A stretch of 64,000 bases of DNA, taken from the NCBI RefSeq assembly GCF_000224145.3, contig NW_004190465.2:1-64000 (forward strand). Reading direction: 5' to 3'. Source of the DNA: Ciona intestinalis. Taxonomy: Eukaryota > Chordata > Ascidiacea > Phlebobranchia > Cionidae. The notes under the pieces were generated by a model that was not told the origin of the DNA, did no database searches, and saw nothing but the letters and a program-made list of their open reading frames with translations. Position numbers and translations under genes: made by a program. Position 1 is the first letter of the stretch. Each line of letters starts with the position of its first letter. Below are positions 1-13,319 of this stretch, piece after piece.

Positions 1-405
1 ATATCGTCCAACACGGATCAAACAGCGAGTGTTTAACATATAAACATCTTTAAATCTATGAAAGCAAATCCCTCCATTAAATAACCTGCCCTATGTTATG
101 TGGGAACTCATTCAAAGGATTTGCTTTACTACTTAATTCGCATTAGGAGTCTATATATAAACGATTGAACAAAAGTTGAGGGTGTTTACTTATGCTAGTG
201 CAACACTCTGCTTTGTACTTGAGAAGTAAGTATAATAATTCCCATTCATTAGAGCTTTGCTTTGTTTTTACGTTACTTCATTTCTTCGTCGAAACGATTA
301 CAGTTTTCTTCAATGAAAAGCACGCCGCATAAAGGAGATTTAATTGTTTCATAGATATATTGTATTTTGTTATAAAGTACCGCAAATAAAAAACGAGTAA
401 ACATT

Positions 406-1706
406 TTACGCAACAAAATGCGTGGGTAATTGAAACGAGACAGGAGAAAAGGAAGATTTATAAGTTTCATTAGATATTTGAGGTATATAGTAATTGTTGT
501 AACAATCTTCGGTTAAAGCTGTGTTCAAGTTTAATTGAGGTGGAGATGATGTCACATCTTGTCCGTGGTTCATAAAATCTTCTGTGAATTTAGCTTGCTT
601 CTCAACACGGGAAAATTTTTGTTTTTCTGAAGCATCATAAGTGGCTAAAGGTGCATGAATCGGCGATGACGTAAATCGTGGAGGTAAATATGTTGAAACG
701 GAATTATTTTCAACGGAGTTTTGTTCTCGAGCTACATCTTCTACTGAACCACACGAGCTCGTGGGAGAATGATTGGATCCGTTGTCGATTACGTCACCAT
801 TGGATTCATGCATACGTATGTGCTTACGTAGTGAACTTGGATGAGTGTAGCTTCGGTCGCAACCTTCGTACTGTAAAGTAAACATTACGTTAGTTCATCA
901 CGACGAACAAGAAGTCAGACAATATTCGTAACTTGATGCTTGTCAACTTACCTTACACGCATAAAGTTTTTCAGTGTTGTGCATGTAACTATGCTTCTTA
1001 CGATCGGAACTGTTTGCAAACCGTCTTTCACATCCGGGAAATTTACAAGGAAAGGGTCGTTCACCTGTACCAATTTGAACGCTAGATTATTTACACCTTA
1101 AACGATTGTCGTATGTTATAAATTCAAATTATTAATTAAAAGTTCATGGTGCTTACCTGTGTGCGTTCTTTGATGGATCTTTAAATTCTCGCTTCTTCCA
1201 AACGTTTTACCACAATCAGGAAAGGGGCAAATAAATGGTTTCTCCCCAGTATGAACTCGAATATGATTCACCAATTTGTACTTTGCTTTGAAACCTTTGC
1301 GTTTTCTTGAACAATCTTCCCAGTAGCAAGTGTGGTCGGTTTGATCCATACCACCCACNNNNNNNNNNNNNNNNNNNNNNNNNNNNNNNNNNNNNNNNNN
1401 NNNNNNNNTTCTCCACTGGCAAGCAATCGGATTCGTGAGAGTCGAATGCGTCGGATATTTGCACTGGATGAAATTCTCTCTACTGTTGGAATTGTGCATT
1501 CCTTGAAGGTGAGACTCCAAGGATTGAGCAAAATGAGGAATCATCCCATATCCTGGGTAATATGACGCACTTGGATGATTAGCCATCGAGTAAGACTTGG
1601 AATCAATGGGTTGTTGGTGTCCTTGAAGAAACGATGCGTGAGCTGTTAGACTTTCTCTTGGATCATATGCTGCATAGGGACGATTAACCATTACATTAGA
1701 ATACAT
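406..1706 (-). CDS. Zic-r.b: Zic-related C2H2 zinc-finger transcription factor, copy A
   Basis: Three exons on the minus strand: 1706-1157 (with a 50-N gap), 1064-952 and 870-406, joined at consensus GT-AG sites in frame. The start [18 protein letters not shown] matches the second copy at 3.6 kb. Zinc finger 1 falls in the gap. Finger 2 ends [11 protein letters not shown], finger 3 has [14 protein letters not shown], finger 4 (exon 2) has [13 protein letters not shown], and finger 5 starts at the end of exon 2 and continues in exon 3 as [17 protein letters not shown]. These are diagnostic of Zic family proteins. The tail after the fingers is about 130 residues and Ser/Asn-rich. Zic-r.b is known in Ciona as a maternal-signal-induced regulator of notochord, muscle and neural fate and as a multi-copy gene. 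Copies A and B have near-identical introns, but exon 3 carries several replacements and a two-residue length difference. The gap is too short for a canonical Zic finger 1, so its length is probably nominal. Confidence 0.93.
1359..1408. other. Assembly gap (50 N) in Zic copy A finger 1
   Basis: Run of N inside exon 1 of Zic copy A. The round length suggests a nominal gap. Confidence 0.99.
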
Positions 1707-2042
1707 ATTGTAAGATGGAGATGTTCTCTGGTATGCTGACTGCCGTAAACTAATGACATCACGCTGATTGACCTTGGTATTTGTACCTGACGCGTGCTAC
1801 GCCTTCCTTTCGTAACACAATGACTTAATTATCTTCTTTATCTTTATTTATTTGACTTCCGATCGCCCGTCGCTTTCCCATGCGCACGTGGTTCGACCCC
1901 CCACCTCCGAAATTTACATCGCGAAGGTAATTATCGTGTCGATCGCTCGTCTCGCGGTACTTTTGGCACGCTTTCGCTCGTGCCTGTCTACGCAAGGTTT
2001 ACCTATGGCACTTTCTCTACGTGAAGTCAACAACAAGTTACA
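1707..2042 (-). promoter_or_regulatory. Zic-r.b copy A 5' UTR and proximal promoter block
   Basis: This is the reverse complement of the block at 3236-3566. The core (about 1813-2042) occurs three times in the window and has a CACGTG E-box next to GCGC, a run of GATAA-type sites (AAAGATAAAGAAGATAA) and several CpG-rich words. Conservation falls off abruptly beyond about 2045. Upstream sequence of Ciona ZicL is known to drive early embryonic expression; assigning that role to this block is inference. Confidence 0.7.
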
Positions 2043-2973
2043 CATTGCAGAGTGGTTTATGCAAAAAAGACCAAAAAACAGGACGTTCATCGATATTTAA
2101 AAAAAATATATAATAAATTATAATTGTTAATAATTTTTACGTATTCGATTTTTAATTATTTTGTTTAATAAAAAATATTGCATGTATTTGCCGGCTTATT
2201 TTTTTATGTTTGATTTAACTACTAATATTAGCATACCGATTGTGTTAAAATTATAGTTTATCAGATTTTTTTTATATGCATGTTCTTAAACTTTTTAAAA
2301 TTATAAAATAATCTTATAACAACCTAGATAACAGCAAGTCATTGCGAATTCAACATTCCAGACCCTTTGTTAATTGTTACGTCATCATTGTTTAAAATTC
2401 GGGTTGTCTCGAGCCATTGTAGCGTGTGTGAAGATTATAGAGGATTATAATTTAAATATCATTTAGTGAACGGAAATGACATAAACTATTTAACCCAAAT
2501 AAATATTACATAAGTTGTAATTAAAAATGACCAAGTTTACAGTTAAACATTTGATTCTGACATTTTATAATGTGCAATTGCGTATCTTGTTTTGAAAACA
2601 TGTTATAATAGTACGTGCTCATTTATTAAATGCAAGCTTTCTTGTTTTGTTAAAATATTTTCTTTGAAAATGACCTAATAAACAACACACAAGAACATAA
2701 TAAAATTTTCTTGGTAATTTAATAAACAGAAAATCGAGTATTCCAGTTTAAAATTATTTTTTGTTGGACAAAATCGTTTTGACGTCAGACTAGTCGTCGA
2801 GTGATGACGTCATGCAGGGTTTTCATAGAGGAAGTTTAACAATACATGTAATTATCGTAATTATACTGGGTTAATTACCCAATGAGTTTCCGAAAATCAA
2901 ATTCCGTGAATTTTCAAGCAACGCCCAAAACACAAAATTGCGTAAATGCTACTTCAATCTTGAAATTTAATAA
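2043..2973. other. Intergenic AT-rich spacer between the head-to-head Zic-r.b copies
   Basis: No open frame with coding character and no copy of the abundant repeats was seen. A CRE-like TGACGTCA-related cluster lies near 2780-2810 (GACGTCAG followed by GATGACGTCATG). Bidirectional regulation of the two Zic genes could reside here, but nothing in the sequence proves it. Confidence 0.5.
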
Positions 2974-3158
2974 AGTAAGGTAAGGGAAGACAGGACACTT
3001 TTAGCACATAATATTTAAATGTCCTAATCTTGTTTTGAACAATTAACAACGGTTTATAGGAGTCGTGGGTATACGGTTTTATATATTTTTTGAATGTTCT
3101 TTACTTACTTCCAAAAAGTAGAATGAAAAGGTGACCCATTTTCCCAATTGTACTATAT
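2974..3158. mobile_element. Palindromic MITE copy, diverged
   Basis: Starts with a GTAAGGGAAGACAGGACACTT end, contains the family core (AACAATTAACAACGG, GGAGTCGTG) and ends with TTTTCCC...TACTATAT. It sits between the two Zic promoters and so is specific to the copy B side of the inverted pair. Confidence 0.75.
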
Positions 3159-3235
3159 GTTGTATTATTTTCGAACGATCGAAAAACGAATTGTTTGTGT
3201 TTTACTTGTGTAAATATTTTGTACAATGTGTAAAT

Positions 3236-3566
3236 TTGTTGTTGACATCACGTAGAGAAAGTGCCATACGTAAACCTTGCGTCGACAGGCACGAGCGAAA
3301 GCGTGCCAAAAGTAGCGTGAGACGCGCGATCGACACGATAATTACCTTCGCGAGGCAAATATCGGAGGTGGGGGGATCGAACCACGTGCGCATGGGAAAG
3401 CGACGGGCGATCGGAAGTCAAATAAATAAAGATAAAGAAGATAATTAAGTCATTGTGTTACGAAAGGAAGGCGTAGCACGCGTCAGGTACAAATACCAAG
3501 GTCAATCAGCGTGATGTCATTAGTTTACGGCAGTCAGCATACCAGAGAACATCTCCACCTTACAAT
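3236..3566 (+). promoter_or_regulatory. Zic-r.b copy B proximal promoter and 5' UTR
   Basis: Mirror image of the copy A block, with the shared core at 3236-3460 followed by CGAAAGGAAGGCGTAGCACG and the 5' UTR up to ATG 3567. It contains the CACGTG E-box, tandem GATAA sites and a TGACATCACG word. Three copies with high identity over about 230 bp, next to strongly diverged flanks, indicate recent duplication, constraint, or both. Confidence 0.72.
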
Positions 3567-5238
<1,672 letters not shown>

Positions 5239-5540
5239 ACATTTTTACGTATTGTTTTTTTATTAATAAAAATACCCTTCAACCAAAACATACTTACGCT
5301 TCTGTGTTTGACTTTTTGCAGGTATGAAGATATAACTGTATAACAGAATAGACCAGGCATAAAAATAAAAAAAGCAAAATTTGGAAGATTTCTTTGTCAA
5401 TTATTACGTATTAAATTTAATGAATTGGTTAACAAAATTTACATCTATTTTATTATTGTGCATTTTTTGGTCTGATAACGTTTTTGAAACAGCGATGATC
5501 GCTTTGTTTGTGTCCTTTTATTTTTCTCTGGCAAATTCGT

Positions 5541-5769
5541 TGACTTGTTGTTGACATCACGTAGAGAAAGTGCCATACGTAAACCTTGCGTCGACGGGCA
5601 CGAGCGAAAGCGTGCCAAAAGTAGCGTGAGACGCGCGATCGACATGATAATTACCTTCGCGAGGCAAATATCGGAGGTGGGGGGATCGAACCACGTGCGC
5701 ATGGGAAAGCGACGGGCGATCGGAAGTCAAATAAATAAAGATAAAGAAGATAATTAAGTCATTGTGTTA
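5541..5769 (+). promoter_or_regulatory. Orphan third copy of the Zic-r.b promoter core
   Basis: Nearly base-for-base copy of 3236-3460, including the CACGTG E-box and the GATAA run, in plus orientation about 300 bp after the copy B stop. Similarity ends at ATTGTGTTA, before the Zic 5' UTR, and no Zic coding sequence follows. The next gene on this strand is the coiled-coil protein, whose first recognised exon is 508 bp downstream. It may be a remnant of a lost third Zic-r.b unit, or an assembly artefact in a repetitive locus. Confidence 0.85.
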
Positions 5770-6062
5770 AGGGAAGTCAAAAAAGTGAAAAGTGCAATAA
5801 CAAGTTTGCAGTTTAGTGATTTTTTCAAGGAACACCTTGTTGTGGGGAAATTAGTTCATTGCAACTATAACAATTTCGCGTCATATTATTACTCTGAGTT
5901 TGCGAAAAGAATTACATCCAATCTAGTAATTATGCAAAGTTACCTTAATAGTTTAAAACATGATTATAAATTGTGATTTCAAATATATGGACAAGTGTAA
6001 TGCGCGTGAGGCTGTTGATCTAAGTATTATACAACTTTTAAACTTGTTAAGATTTTCTGCAA

Positions 6063-6251
6063 TATAATAGGGTGAGAAAGATGGGACACCCTTATTTACC
6101 GCATAATATCTAATTATTCTGATCGTGTTTTAAACAATTAACATCGGTGTATGGGAGTTGTGAGGATACGGTTTAATAATTCTTTGAATGTTTTTTGTTT
6201 ACTAACAAATGCAACGAGAAAATAGATTGCAATGTTACCCTACCATATATA
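6063..6251. mobile_element. Palindromic MITE copy
   Basis: TAGGGTGAGAAAGATGGGACACC start, family core and a degraded TTACCCTACCATATATA end. It lies directly upstream of the first recognised exon of the coiled-coil gene. Confidence 0.8.
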
Positions 6252-6277
6252 TTTGTTTATTTATTTATTTTAAAAAG

Positions 6278-9200
6278 ATTTCTTTAAAATCAGTCATGAT
6301 CGAAACATTGAAAGACTTGACAGCTCTGTCTTCTACCTTAATGACGTCACAGCCCGACTGAATACGTCACTGGTTGGCCACGTGAGAAACTTGGAGTCCG
6401 TTGAACACAGAACCTCCTCATACAGAACTGTTATATCAGATTTAGTTGAACAGCAAACCACCCACGAGAATGTAGGTGTTGATTGTAAAACTATTATAGA
6501 AGTGTAGGGTAAGATGGGACACGTTTAGCACATCATTTCCATATCCTGATTGTGTTTTAAACAATTGACAACGGTGTATGGGAGTCGTGAAGATACGATT
6601 GCATAATTGTTTAAATGTTACATGTTTACTATCACTCGATTTGGAAATATGGGTTTTAGGTGCCATCGGTATCCCATCTTACCTTACAGTAAGGTATATA
6701 TATATATAACAACCGGCAAAATATTTTAATTAGGAATTTGATCGCTTCAAGCACACTATCACCGGCACCGTCAATCGAATTCACGATCATCACCAACAAT
6801 ATTGGGACCAAATAGAAAGAAACAACAACTCAATTACCAGATTTGAAACTTGGATTAAATCCGCAGAAGAATGGCTGCAGCAACTGGATGAAAATGTTGG
6901 TAAAAATATTTTATTTATTAACTATATGAATGAATGTAACTTACTTTATCCTCGCGTGACCGGAAAACTACAGTCGTAATCACACGCGTTTAACACCTCG
7001 TGTCAGCTTACGAGTTAGCATGTATGTTANCTTCGTGGGTNNNNNNNNNNNNNNNNNNNNNNNNNNNNNNNNNNNNNNNNNNNNNNNNNNNNNNNNNNNN
7101 NNNNNNNNNNNNNNNNNNNNNNNNNNNNNNNNNNNNNNNNNNNNNNNNNNNNNNNNNNNNNNNNNNNNNNNNNNNNNNNNNNNNNNNNNNNNNNNNNNNN
7201 NNNNNNNNNNNNNNNNNNNNNNNNNNNNNNNNNNNNNNNNNNNNNNNNNNNNNNNNNNNNNNNNNNNNNNNNNNNNNNNNNNNNNNNNNNNNNNNNNNNN
7301 NNNNNNNNNNNNNNNNNNNNNNNNNNNNNNNNNNNNNNNNNNNNNNNNNNNNNNNNNNNNNNNNNNNNNNNNNNNNNNNNNNNNNNNNNNNNNNNNNNNN
7401 NNNNNNNNNNNNNNNNNNNNNNNNNNNNNNNNNNNNNNNNNNNNNNNNNNNNNNNNNNNNNNNNNNNNNNNNNNNNNNNNNNNNNNNNNNNNNNNNNNNN
7501 NNNNNNNNNNNNNNNNNNNNNNNNNNNNNNNNNNNNNNNNNNNNNNNNNNNNNNNNNNNNNNNNNNNNNNNNNNNNNNNNNNNNNNNNNNNNNNNNNNNN
7601 NNNNNNNNNNNNNNNNNNNNNNNNNNNNNNNNNNNNNNNNNNNNNNNNNNNNNNNNNNNNNNNNNNNNNNNTTCCAAACGTTAGTAATGATTATAAACGT
7701 TTTTCATAAGGCTGACTTGGTGGACACAAGATTTGATCTTGTCATCCGTTCATTGGAAGTTTTACCCATCCTCGAACACAATGTGTCTGCACTTACTCTT
7801 TCTCTTGGTGAAACTATTTACACTTGCGATCGCAACTATCAAAACCTGATGGACTTTCAGAATGATCTTGAAAACATTGAAACGTCCTTGTCCCAATTGG
7901 TAACTATTGCTAATCATATCATGTATTAACCCACTTCACAATAATGTATTACTGCGGGGTGAGATGGGACACCTTTAGCACATGATAACCAAATATACAA
8001 ATCGTATAAACAATTAATAACAACGGTCTGTTGTAGTCGTGGGGTTAACTATTGGGACTCGCAAATATAATAATAAAGTTTCCTACCTTCTCCGCCCAAC
8101 TATATTTAATAATTATTTTATAGAAATCCAAAAGCTATTCTCAAAAGATTCAAAACGACAACACACACAATCGAATTTTGGGTCGTATTTCTACCCTCCA
8201 ACAAACTTTTGAAGCAACGTCTACTGCTGTAACTGAGAGTAGTAACAGCATAAGAGAACTTGGCAGCACTTTACAAACGTTTAAATTGAATACCCAAGAT
8301 CAAATAAAGAGTTTCGAACACAGACTCGACACTCAATCTTTAATAGTCGAATCATCAATTGCTCAACTGCAAGAAGAAAAAAGGAAAAACGATGCGATTC
8401 TTGTCAAGGTAGGAAAATTTGACAACAACCAATACGCTAAAAGCATGTGTTTTCGTTTTGTTGTAAAAATGCACAGTAATAACTATTGATAAGGTGTAAC
8501 GACCACGCTTATTTTCTTCCAACTAAATGTAAATATGTTTTTAAATTAAAGCTTCATTTAACAACTTTTGCTTGTCGCTATATCCTGTCTTTTCGTTGAA
8601 AATATAATCGAATGGACAAATGTTATCGAATAGACAGTAAAGTTATTATTATTATAAATTAATCACAGCTTGAAACACATGGTGACGCCTTCACATTATT
8701 CAACCTCACCTTGGATAAATGGAAGACAACCTTGGATAGTTTGACGTCATCCTCATCTCAGCATTCCCAAACTATAAGAAGAATTTTGCGCAACAATGCC
8801 GAAAATACGGAATTATTACAACTGTTTCAAACGAACTCGTGGAACGCAGCGTCCAGGTGGTAACCCTATGCTAATATATAGTAGGATGGGGGGAGATGGG
8901 ACACCTTTTTATTCTATTTTCTCGTCTCATTAGGTAGTTAACAAAGAAAATTAAAAGAAATATAAAACTATATTTTTACGACAGCCATAGACCGTTGTTA
9001 ATTGTTTAAAACACGATCAGGATATTTGAATATTATGTGGTAAAGGTGTCCCATCTTACCCCACAGAACTATACGCAAAATGCAGTTTGGAGGTGTGGTC
9101 TAATTAAACATAGTTTTTTTTCTCTCTTTAGTTTTAGTTAAGTTACGAGGCCTGTAAAAGAATCGAATTAACGATTAAACAGCATACATTAAGGAATTGA

Positions 9201-12200
9201 CACTAAACAATATGACTAATCTTTTGTTGGAGTATATATTAGATTAAAAAAGTATATATTCGAATAAAAGTTGTAATACATATTCGATTAGTTAGTAATG
9301 TCAACAGAAAACATTGGTACATTTTTACACAGGCTGAACGAATTGTCAACGAGAACAGATAGCGTTGAAGATCAGGTAAGTTATTTGGAAGGAAAAGTTC
9401 GTGGTAGTCGTGTGTTGAGTGGACAGAATCAGGAGGAAATTGATGATTTACAACGATATGTTCAAATATTAGGTAACAATATTTCATAGGTTGCAAAACC
9501 TTTGGTTAAAAAACTCAAAATGAAAGGATTTTTTGGTAAAACTAAACATACCACTTCATGACCGCTGTAACACTCAAGCATTTATTCAAAGCAAAGTTTC
9601 TGTATTTAATTTGCAAAAGTAAACTCATTTTTAAGTATGTTCTGTTTAACAAATGATTCCAGTTAATTTAAATTTTTGGTTTATTTTTAAGTCGCAAATG
9701 TAAGTGAAACGTTGGTGGAAACACAGAAGTTATCCACGTTGCAGCATGCCCTACAAAACACCACCGACCGCCTGTCAAGCAACCTGGAACGACAAACTTA
9801 TACACTTCAAACTCTCAATCAATCAGTCTCGTTTTCAATGGTATACGTTCTTGGTTTATTTTAGAAAATATGGTTTGTTATGCTTGTTAAAAATGGGTTG
9901 TATGTTATGTTGGCTCATAATAACTGGCATACCTAAAATATATAGTACCGTGGGGTAAGATGAGACACTTTTAACACATAATATCCAAATATCCTGATTG
10001 TGTTTTAAACAAATAACAACGGTCAATGGGATTCGTAAAGACGCGGTTTTTTAATTCTGTAATTGTTCTTCGATTACTACCAAATGGGACGAGAAAATAG
10101 AACTGCAAGGTTTTCTTGGGAATTTTAAATTTTGCAAGTTTTTCACCCGTGAAATATCTTTAGTTTATAGAACGTGTTTACAAAATACGAAACACAATTT
10201 ATTGTAACTTAACGAATGAAAAACAATTTTATTCAAAGAAAGAAGTCATACCAGAATTTCTCAAACCCTAATGGGCATGAATACATTCATTGTGTTTTTG
10301 AATTCGTTGGCGTCAGTAAAAATCGCCTTTTTATTGGGCACAAAAAACGAACACTTATATTATAAATTATGGTTAACTATCAAACTTTTACAAAACATCT
10401 GAAGTCGTTTAAAAATAAAACCAACAGTTTAAACATTTTTTGAAATTCTGTTCCATGTTATTTATTTATGTAATGATAACAATATTTAAACCTTTGTTTT
10501 TATTAATAGAATAGCCAGTTACTAGCAAGCATCATATCCAGTGTATCTGCATTGGAAGATACAGTACGTGATGTCAACGACACGTTATCGGAAGAAATTA
10601 TGACGATGGATGATTTGTTAACTGACTTCCAGGTGGGGACACATCATAAAGCCTATATAGATAAATATTCTTAATATTCGTATTTAAATTGAAATGTTAA
10701 TAGGTTAGTCGACACTTTAATACGAGTGCTCCATTTAAAAGCTAGAGATGTTTAGGCCTACACTTTTTTTAAAGTGTAAGACCACCAGAAATGATACTAA
10801 AAAAAGCACACGTGTTATAAGTTTGAGTTACTCATTTTCGCCATGTTACTGGCCTGCGAGGATAAATAGGTAATCATTTTTGTTAATTTTCGAAAAGGCT
10901 CTAAATTTCTAAAACCTACTGAAGTCGTCAGTTTATCAAACAGAACTTTTTTGACTTTGTATTAGTTGTTATTTCTTGTAATTAGTTAACGCAAATAAGT
11001 GATGATACAATAATCGATTTACTGTAGCTGGCATTTGACACCTCTGGTCGTCGCTTGGAGAAACATGGCCACGAACTTCGTATATTGACTGCAAATACGA
11101 GTAACTATTTCAGTTTTGTTTCTTCTACCATCGATGTTCTAAGAATGGTAAGAAAGTCTATTGGTTTAAATACAATTATATATATAGTACATCAGAGCCT
11201 AATGAGTAGGGGTAAATTTAATTGAAACAAAAACGTTAAACCTAAAATATTTTTTGATTGAGACCAATAGTCAAAGGTTTAAAGGGTATATACTAATAAA
11301 TGGGATGGGAAAAAACTGAAGACATGTCCCATTTCACCCTACCCCTACGTGCCGATAGACAATTACATCGAAGCTACAATATATAGTAGGGTGGGGGGAG
11401 ACGGGGCACCTTTAGCACATAATATCCAAACATCGTGGTCGTGTTTTAAACAGTTTTCAACGGTTTATCAGAGTCGTGAGGATACGGCTATATAATTCTT
11501 TGAATGTTCTTTGTTTACTATACTAAATTGGACGGGAAAATAGAATTAATACATGTTCCGACTTCCCCAACCTAGTATACTAAGCAACAAAATTAATAAA
11601 AAAATGAAAACTAGATTGTGAGCGAAACGAATGAAGCTGTTGTTGAAAATAATGAAAGAATCCGTTTGATCAATGAATCTCTTCTTCAACTTGCATTCTC
11701 ACAATACGTGGTTACCGTTCCTCCTCCACGGGACAATATCACCATGTTACCGCCCAGGGACCTGAACCTAGCCCCTGATGAAGTAGAGGCGAACGGAGAT
11801 GGGAGTCAATCTGTCGATGCCTTTTATCCGGACTCTGTCCTGGCTAGGATGAGCATACCTGCAGGAATTCAGTTGAAACCGGCACAAGAAGACTCGCCGC
11901 ATTATGAAGATTATGAAAGATCTTTTTTTAAAGGTCAGTGTTTTTTTTCCTTCTTTTGGAAAATACCGAGCAACATCATACCAGCTTGCTTTGTATAACT
12001 AAAATTATTGTACAGAACCATTAAGATATATTAGGGTGGGGGAAGACGGGACACTTTTAGTATATAATATATAACTATCCTGATCGTGTTTTAAACCATT
12101 CCCAACAGTCTGTGGAAGACGTGAGAATACGTTTTTTTAATTCTTTAAATGTTCTTTGTCCACTACCCAAATGGAACGAGAAAACAGATAAATATATGCG

Positions 12201-12683
12201 TTCCTTCTTCCCCCACCTTCCCAGTATAGTACATTTTTACATTAAACAAATATTTTTGTTTTTGAATAAAATAACATTCATTTGTTTTATTGATCAGAAT
12301 AACAAAAACAATATATTTAAAAATCCAGTTTAACAACAAACGACAAATATTAATGAGACATAATAACACCAAAAGTTAAAGTATGAATTTCTGATGTTTT
12401 AAACTCAGAGGGAATTGCTTCAAAATAAATAAAAAACATATTGTTGATGGAAAATTGTGCACAAATTAAAATAATACTAATTGTTTCAGACATATTAAGC
12501 GAAATGAACACCTACGAGAATGTACCAAGTCATTACAATGAGTACGAAACCGATGGCGAATATGATTTATCGTCTATATTGAACGGTGAGGCCGATGCTG
12601 ACAGAATAGAGCGACGACGGGCGGCGTTAAGAGACCCAAGCTACGTACAGATTGAAGAAATGTACGATGACTTGGACTATTAA
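6278..12683 (+). CDS. Multi-exon coiled-coil protein, function unknown (N-terminus not found)
   Basis: Phase-compatible exons: 6278-6471, 6734-6899, (gap 7041-7671, at least one exon hidden), 7711-7899, 8124-8408, 8669-8856, 9333-9472, 9692-9840, 10510-10632, 11028-11147, 11615-11933, 12490-12683. About 690 residues are visible. The sequence is helical and polar with heptad-like leucines throughout, for example RISTLQQTFEATSTAV and SQLLASIISSVSALEDTV, and N-glycosylation-type sites are frequent. The last two exons leave the coiled coil: a Pro-rich stretch (VPPPRDNITMLPPRDL), then an acidic Tyr-rich tail ending YVQIEEMYDDLDY. No membrane segment or catalytic motif was seen. The tail resembles a phosphotyrosine-type or acidic interaction tail, but that is inference. 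No family assignment is made. The phase change across the gap requires a missing exon. A start codon and signal peptide, if any, lie upstream of 6278 and were not recognised. Confidence 0.78.
6494..6700. mobile_element. Palindromic MITE copy in intron
   Basis: GTGTAGGGTAAGATGGGACAC start and TCCCATCTTACCTTACAG end flank the family core. It lies 22 bp after an exon of the coiled-coil gene. Confidence 0.82.
6928..7040 (-). mobile_element. tRNA-derived SINE, tail part, truncated by the gap
   Basis: GAATGAATGTAACTTACTTTATCC followed by the CAGCTTACGAGTTA.CAT tail module in reverse orientation; the body enters the N run at 7041. Confidence 0.8.
7041..7671. other. Assembly gap (631 N)
   Basis: Run of N in the coiled-coil gene; it holds the rest of a SINE and, by phase argument, at least one coding exon. 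Confidence 0.99.
7947..8105. mobile_element. Palindromic MITE copy, internally deleted
   Basis: GCGGGGTGAGATGGGACACC start, core to AACGGTCT, then a short route to CTTCTCCGCCCAACTATATT. Confidence 0.7.
8495..8545 (-). repeat. Fragment of a dispersed repeat (family 3)
   Basis: AACGACCACGCTTATTTTCTTCCA is the reverse complement of part of the repeats at 17.1 and 37.1 kb. Confidence 0.5.
8875..9073. mobile_element. Palindromic MITE copy
   Basis: TATATAGTAGGATGGGGGGAG start, core in reverse, GGTGTCCCATCTTACCCCACAG end. It begins 19 bp after an exon of the coiled-coil gene. Confidence 0.88.
9938..10115. mobile_element. Palindromic MITE copy lacking the right end
   Basis: TATATAGTACCGTGGGGTAAG start and core; the right inverted end is not recognisable. 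Confidence 0.7.
11289..11347. mobile_element. MITE fragment
   Basis: Short piece with both end motifs (ATGGGATGGG and TCCCATTTCACCCTACCCC) but almost no core, 30 bp before another copy. Confidence 0.5.
11380..11579. mobile_element. Palindromic MITE copy
   Basis: TATATAGTAGGGTGGGGGGAG start, full core, CTTCCCCAACCTAGTATA end. Confidence 0.88.
12026..12231. mobile_element. Palindromic MITE copy
   Basis: TATATTAGGGTGGGGGAAG start, full core, CTTCCCCCACCTTCCCAGTA end. Confidence 0.87.
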
Positions 12684-13319
12684 ACATAACACGTTGAACG
12701 AGAGCTTTCTGTGTTTTTTCGTAATCGCACATTTTTGTACCATTGCATCATCGTGTGCCGTTATCCTCGTCTTCGATCATGCTGAAGTTTTAAAGGAATA
12801 CACAGAGTAGGATAAAGTGTGACGTAGTTAATTAGTGGTTGCTTTTGAAGCCGAGGGAAATTCATTCCAGTGTCACGGAAAGTATTATCGATCCAATCTC
12901 AGTAAACAGAATCACTCACCATTGAGTCTATAAGTGCTCGTGTTGAAATTATTCACAGTCTAGATCGACTTTGTGTAGCGTTGTACGTAGATTATGCAGG
13001 AGATAGATAAAAGCGAAAATTGCCCGTATGCAAAGCTTAGATATGGAACAGGCAACCCTATCGTTACTTAAGAAAATGGTTTCACATTTTGAATTTCTTT
13101 TACTGCTCATTGGCAGACTGTATCGATTTATGCGTTTTGCATTAAATTGCTAACATATGAGGCATTGATTTACAGAGTTCGTCATTTCAACGTAAATGGT
13201 CTGAAAAACGATGGTGTGCTCAATCAGTTTTATTCCAATTATAAGCCTTACGTTGCTTAGACTCTTATGTAAGTGGAATTAAAGTAAATAGGTTCAAATA
13301 TTCATCGAATATATTTCAG
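12684..13319. other. Intergenic region, coiled-coil gene to nAChR gene
   Basis: It should hold the 3' end of the coiled-coil gene and the start and signal-peptide exon of the receptor gene. A short frame at 13026 onward (MQSLDMEQ...SHFEFLLLLIG) looks hydrophobic, but its available donor has the wrong phase for the next exon, so no exon is called. Confidence 0.5.

Noticed and set aside
1216-1565. Alternative frames spanning N runs in the Zic genes and at 7.0-7.7 kb and 37.7-38.0 kb
   Set aside because: They are open only because the N positions cannot contain stops.
3131-3448. 105-codon plus-strand frame over the Zic promoter
   Set aside because: It crosses a MITE end and the conserved promoter block; the same frame is not kept in the other two block copies.
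5764-5976. 70-codon frame after the orphan promoter, tempting as its gene
   Set aside because: No recognisable motif, no good downstream donor and no link in phase to the coiled-coil exons. It begins right at the breakpoint of the duplicated block.
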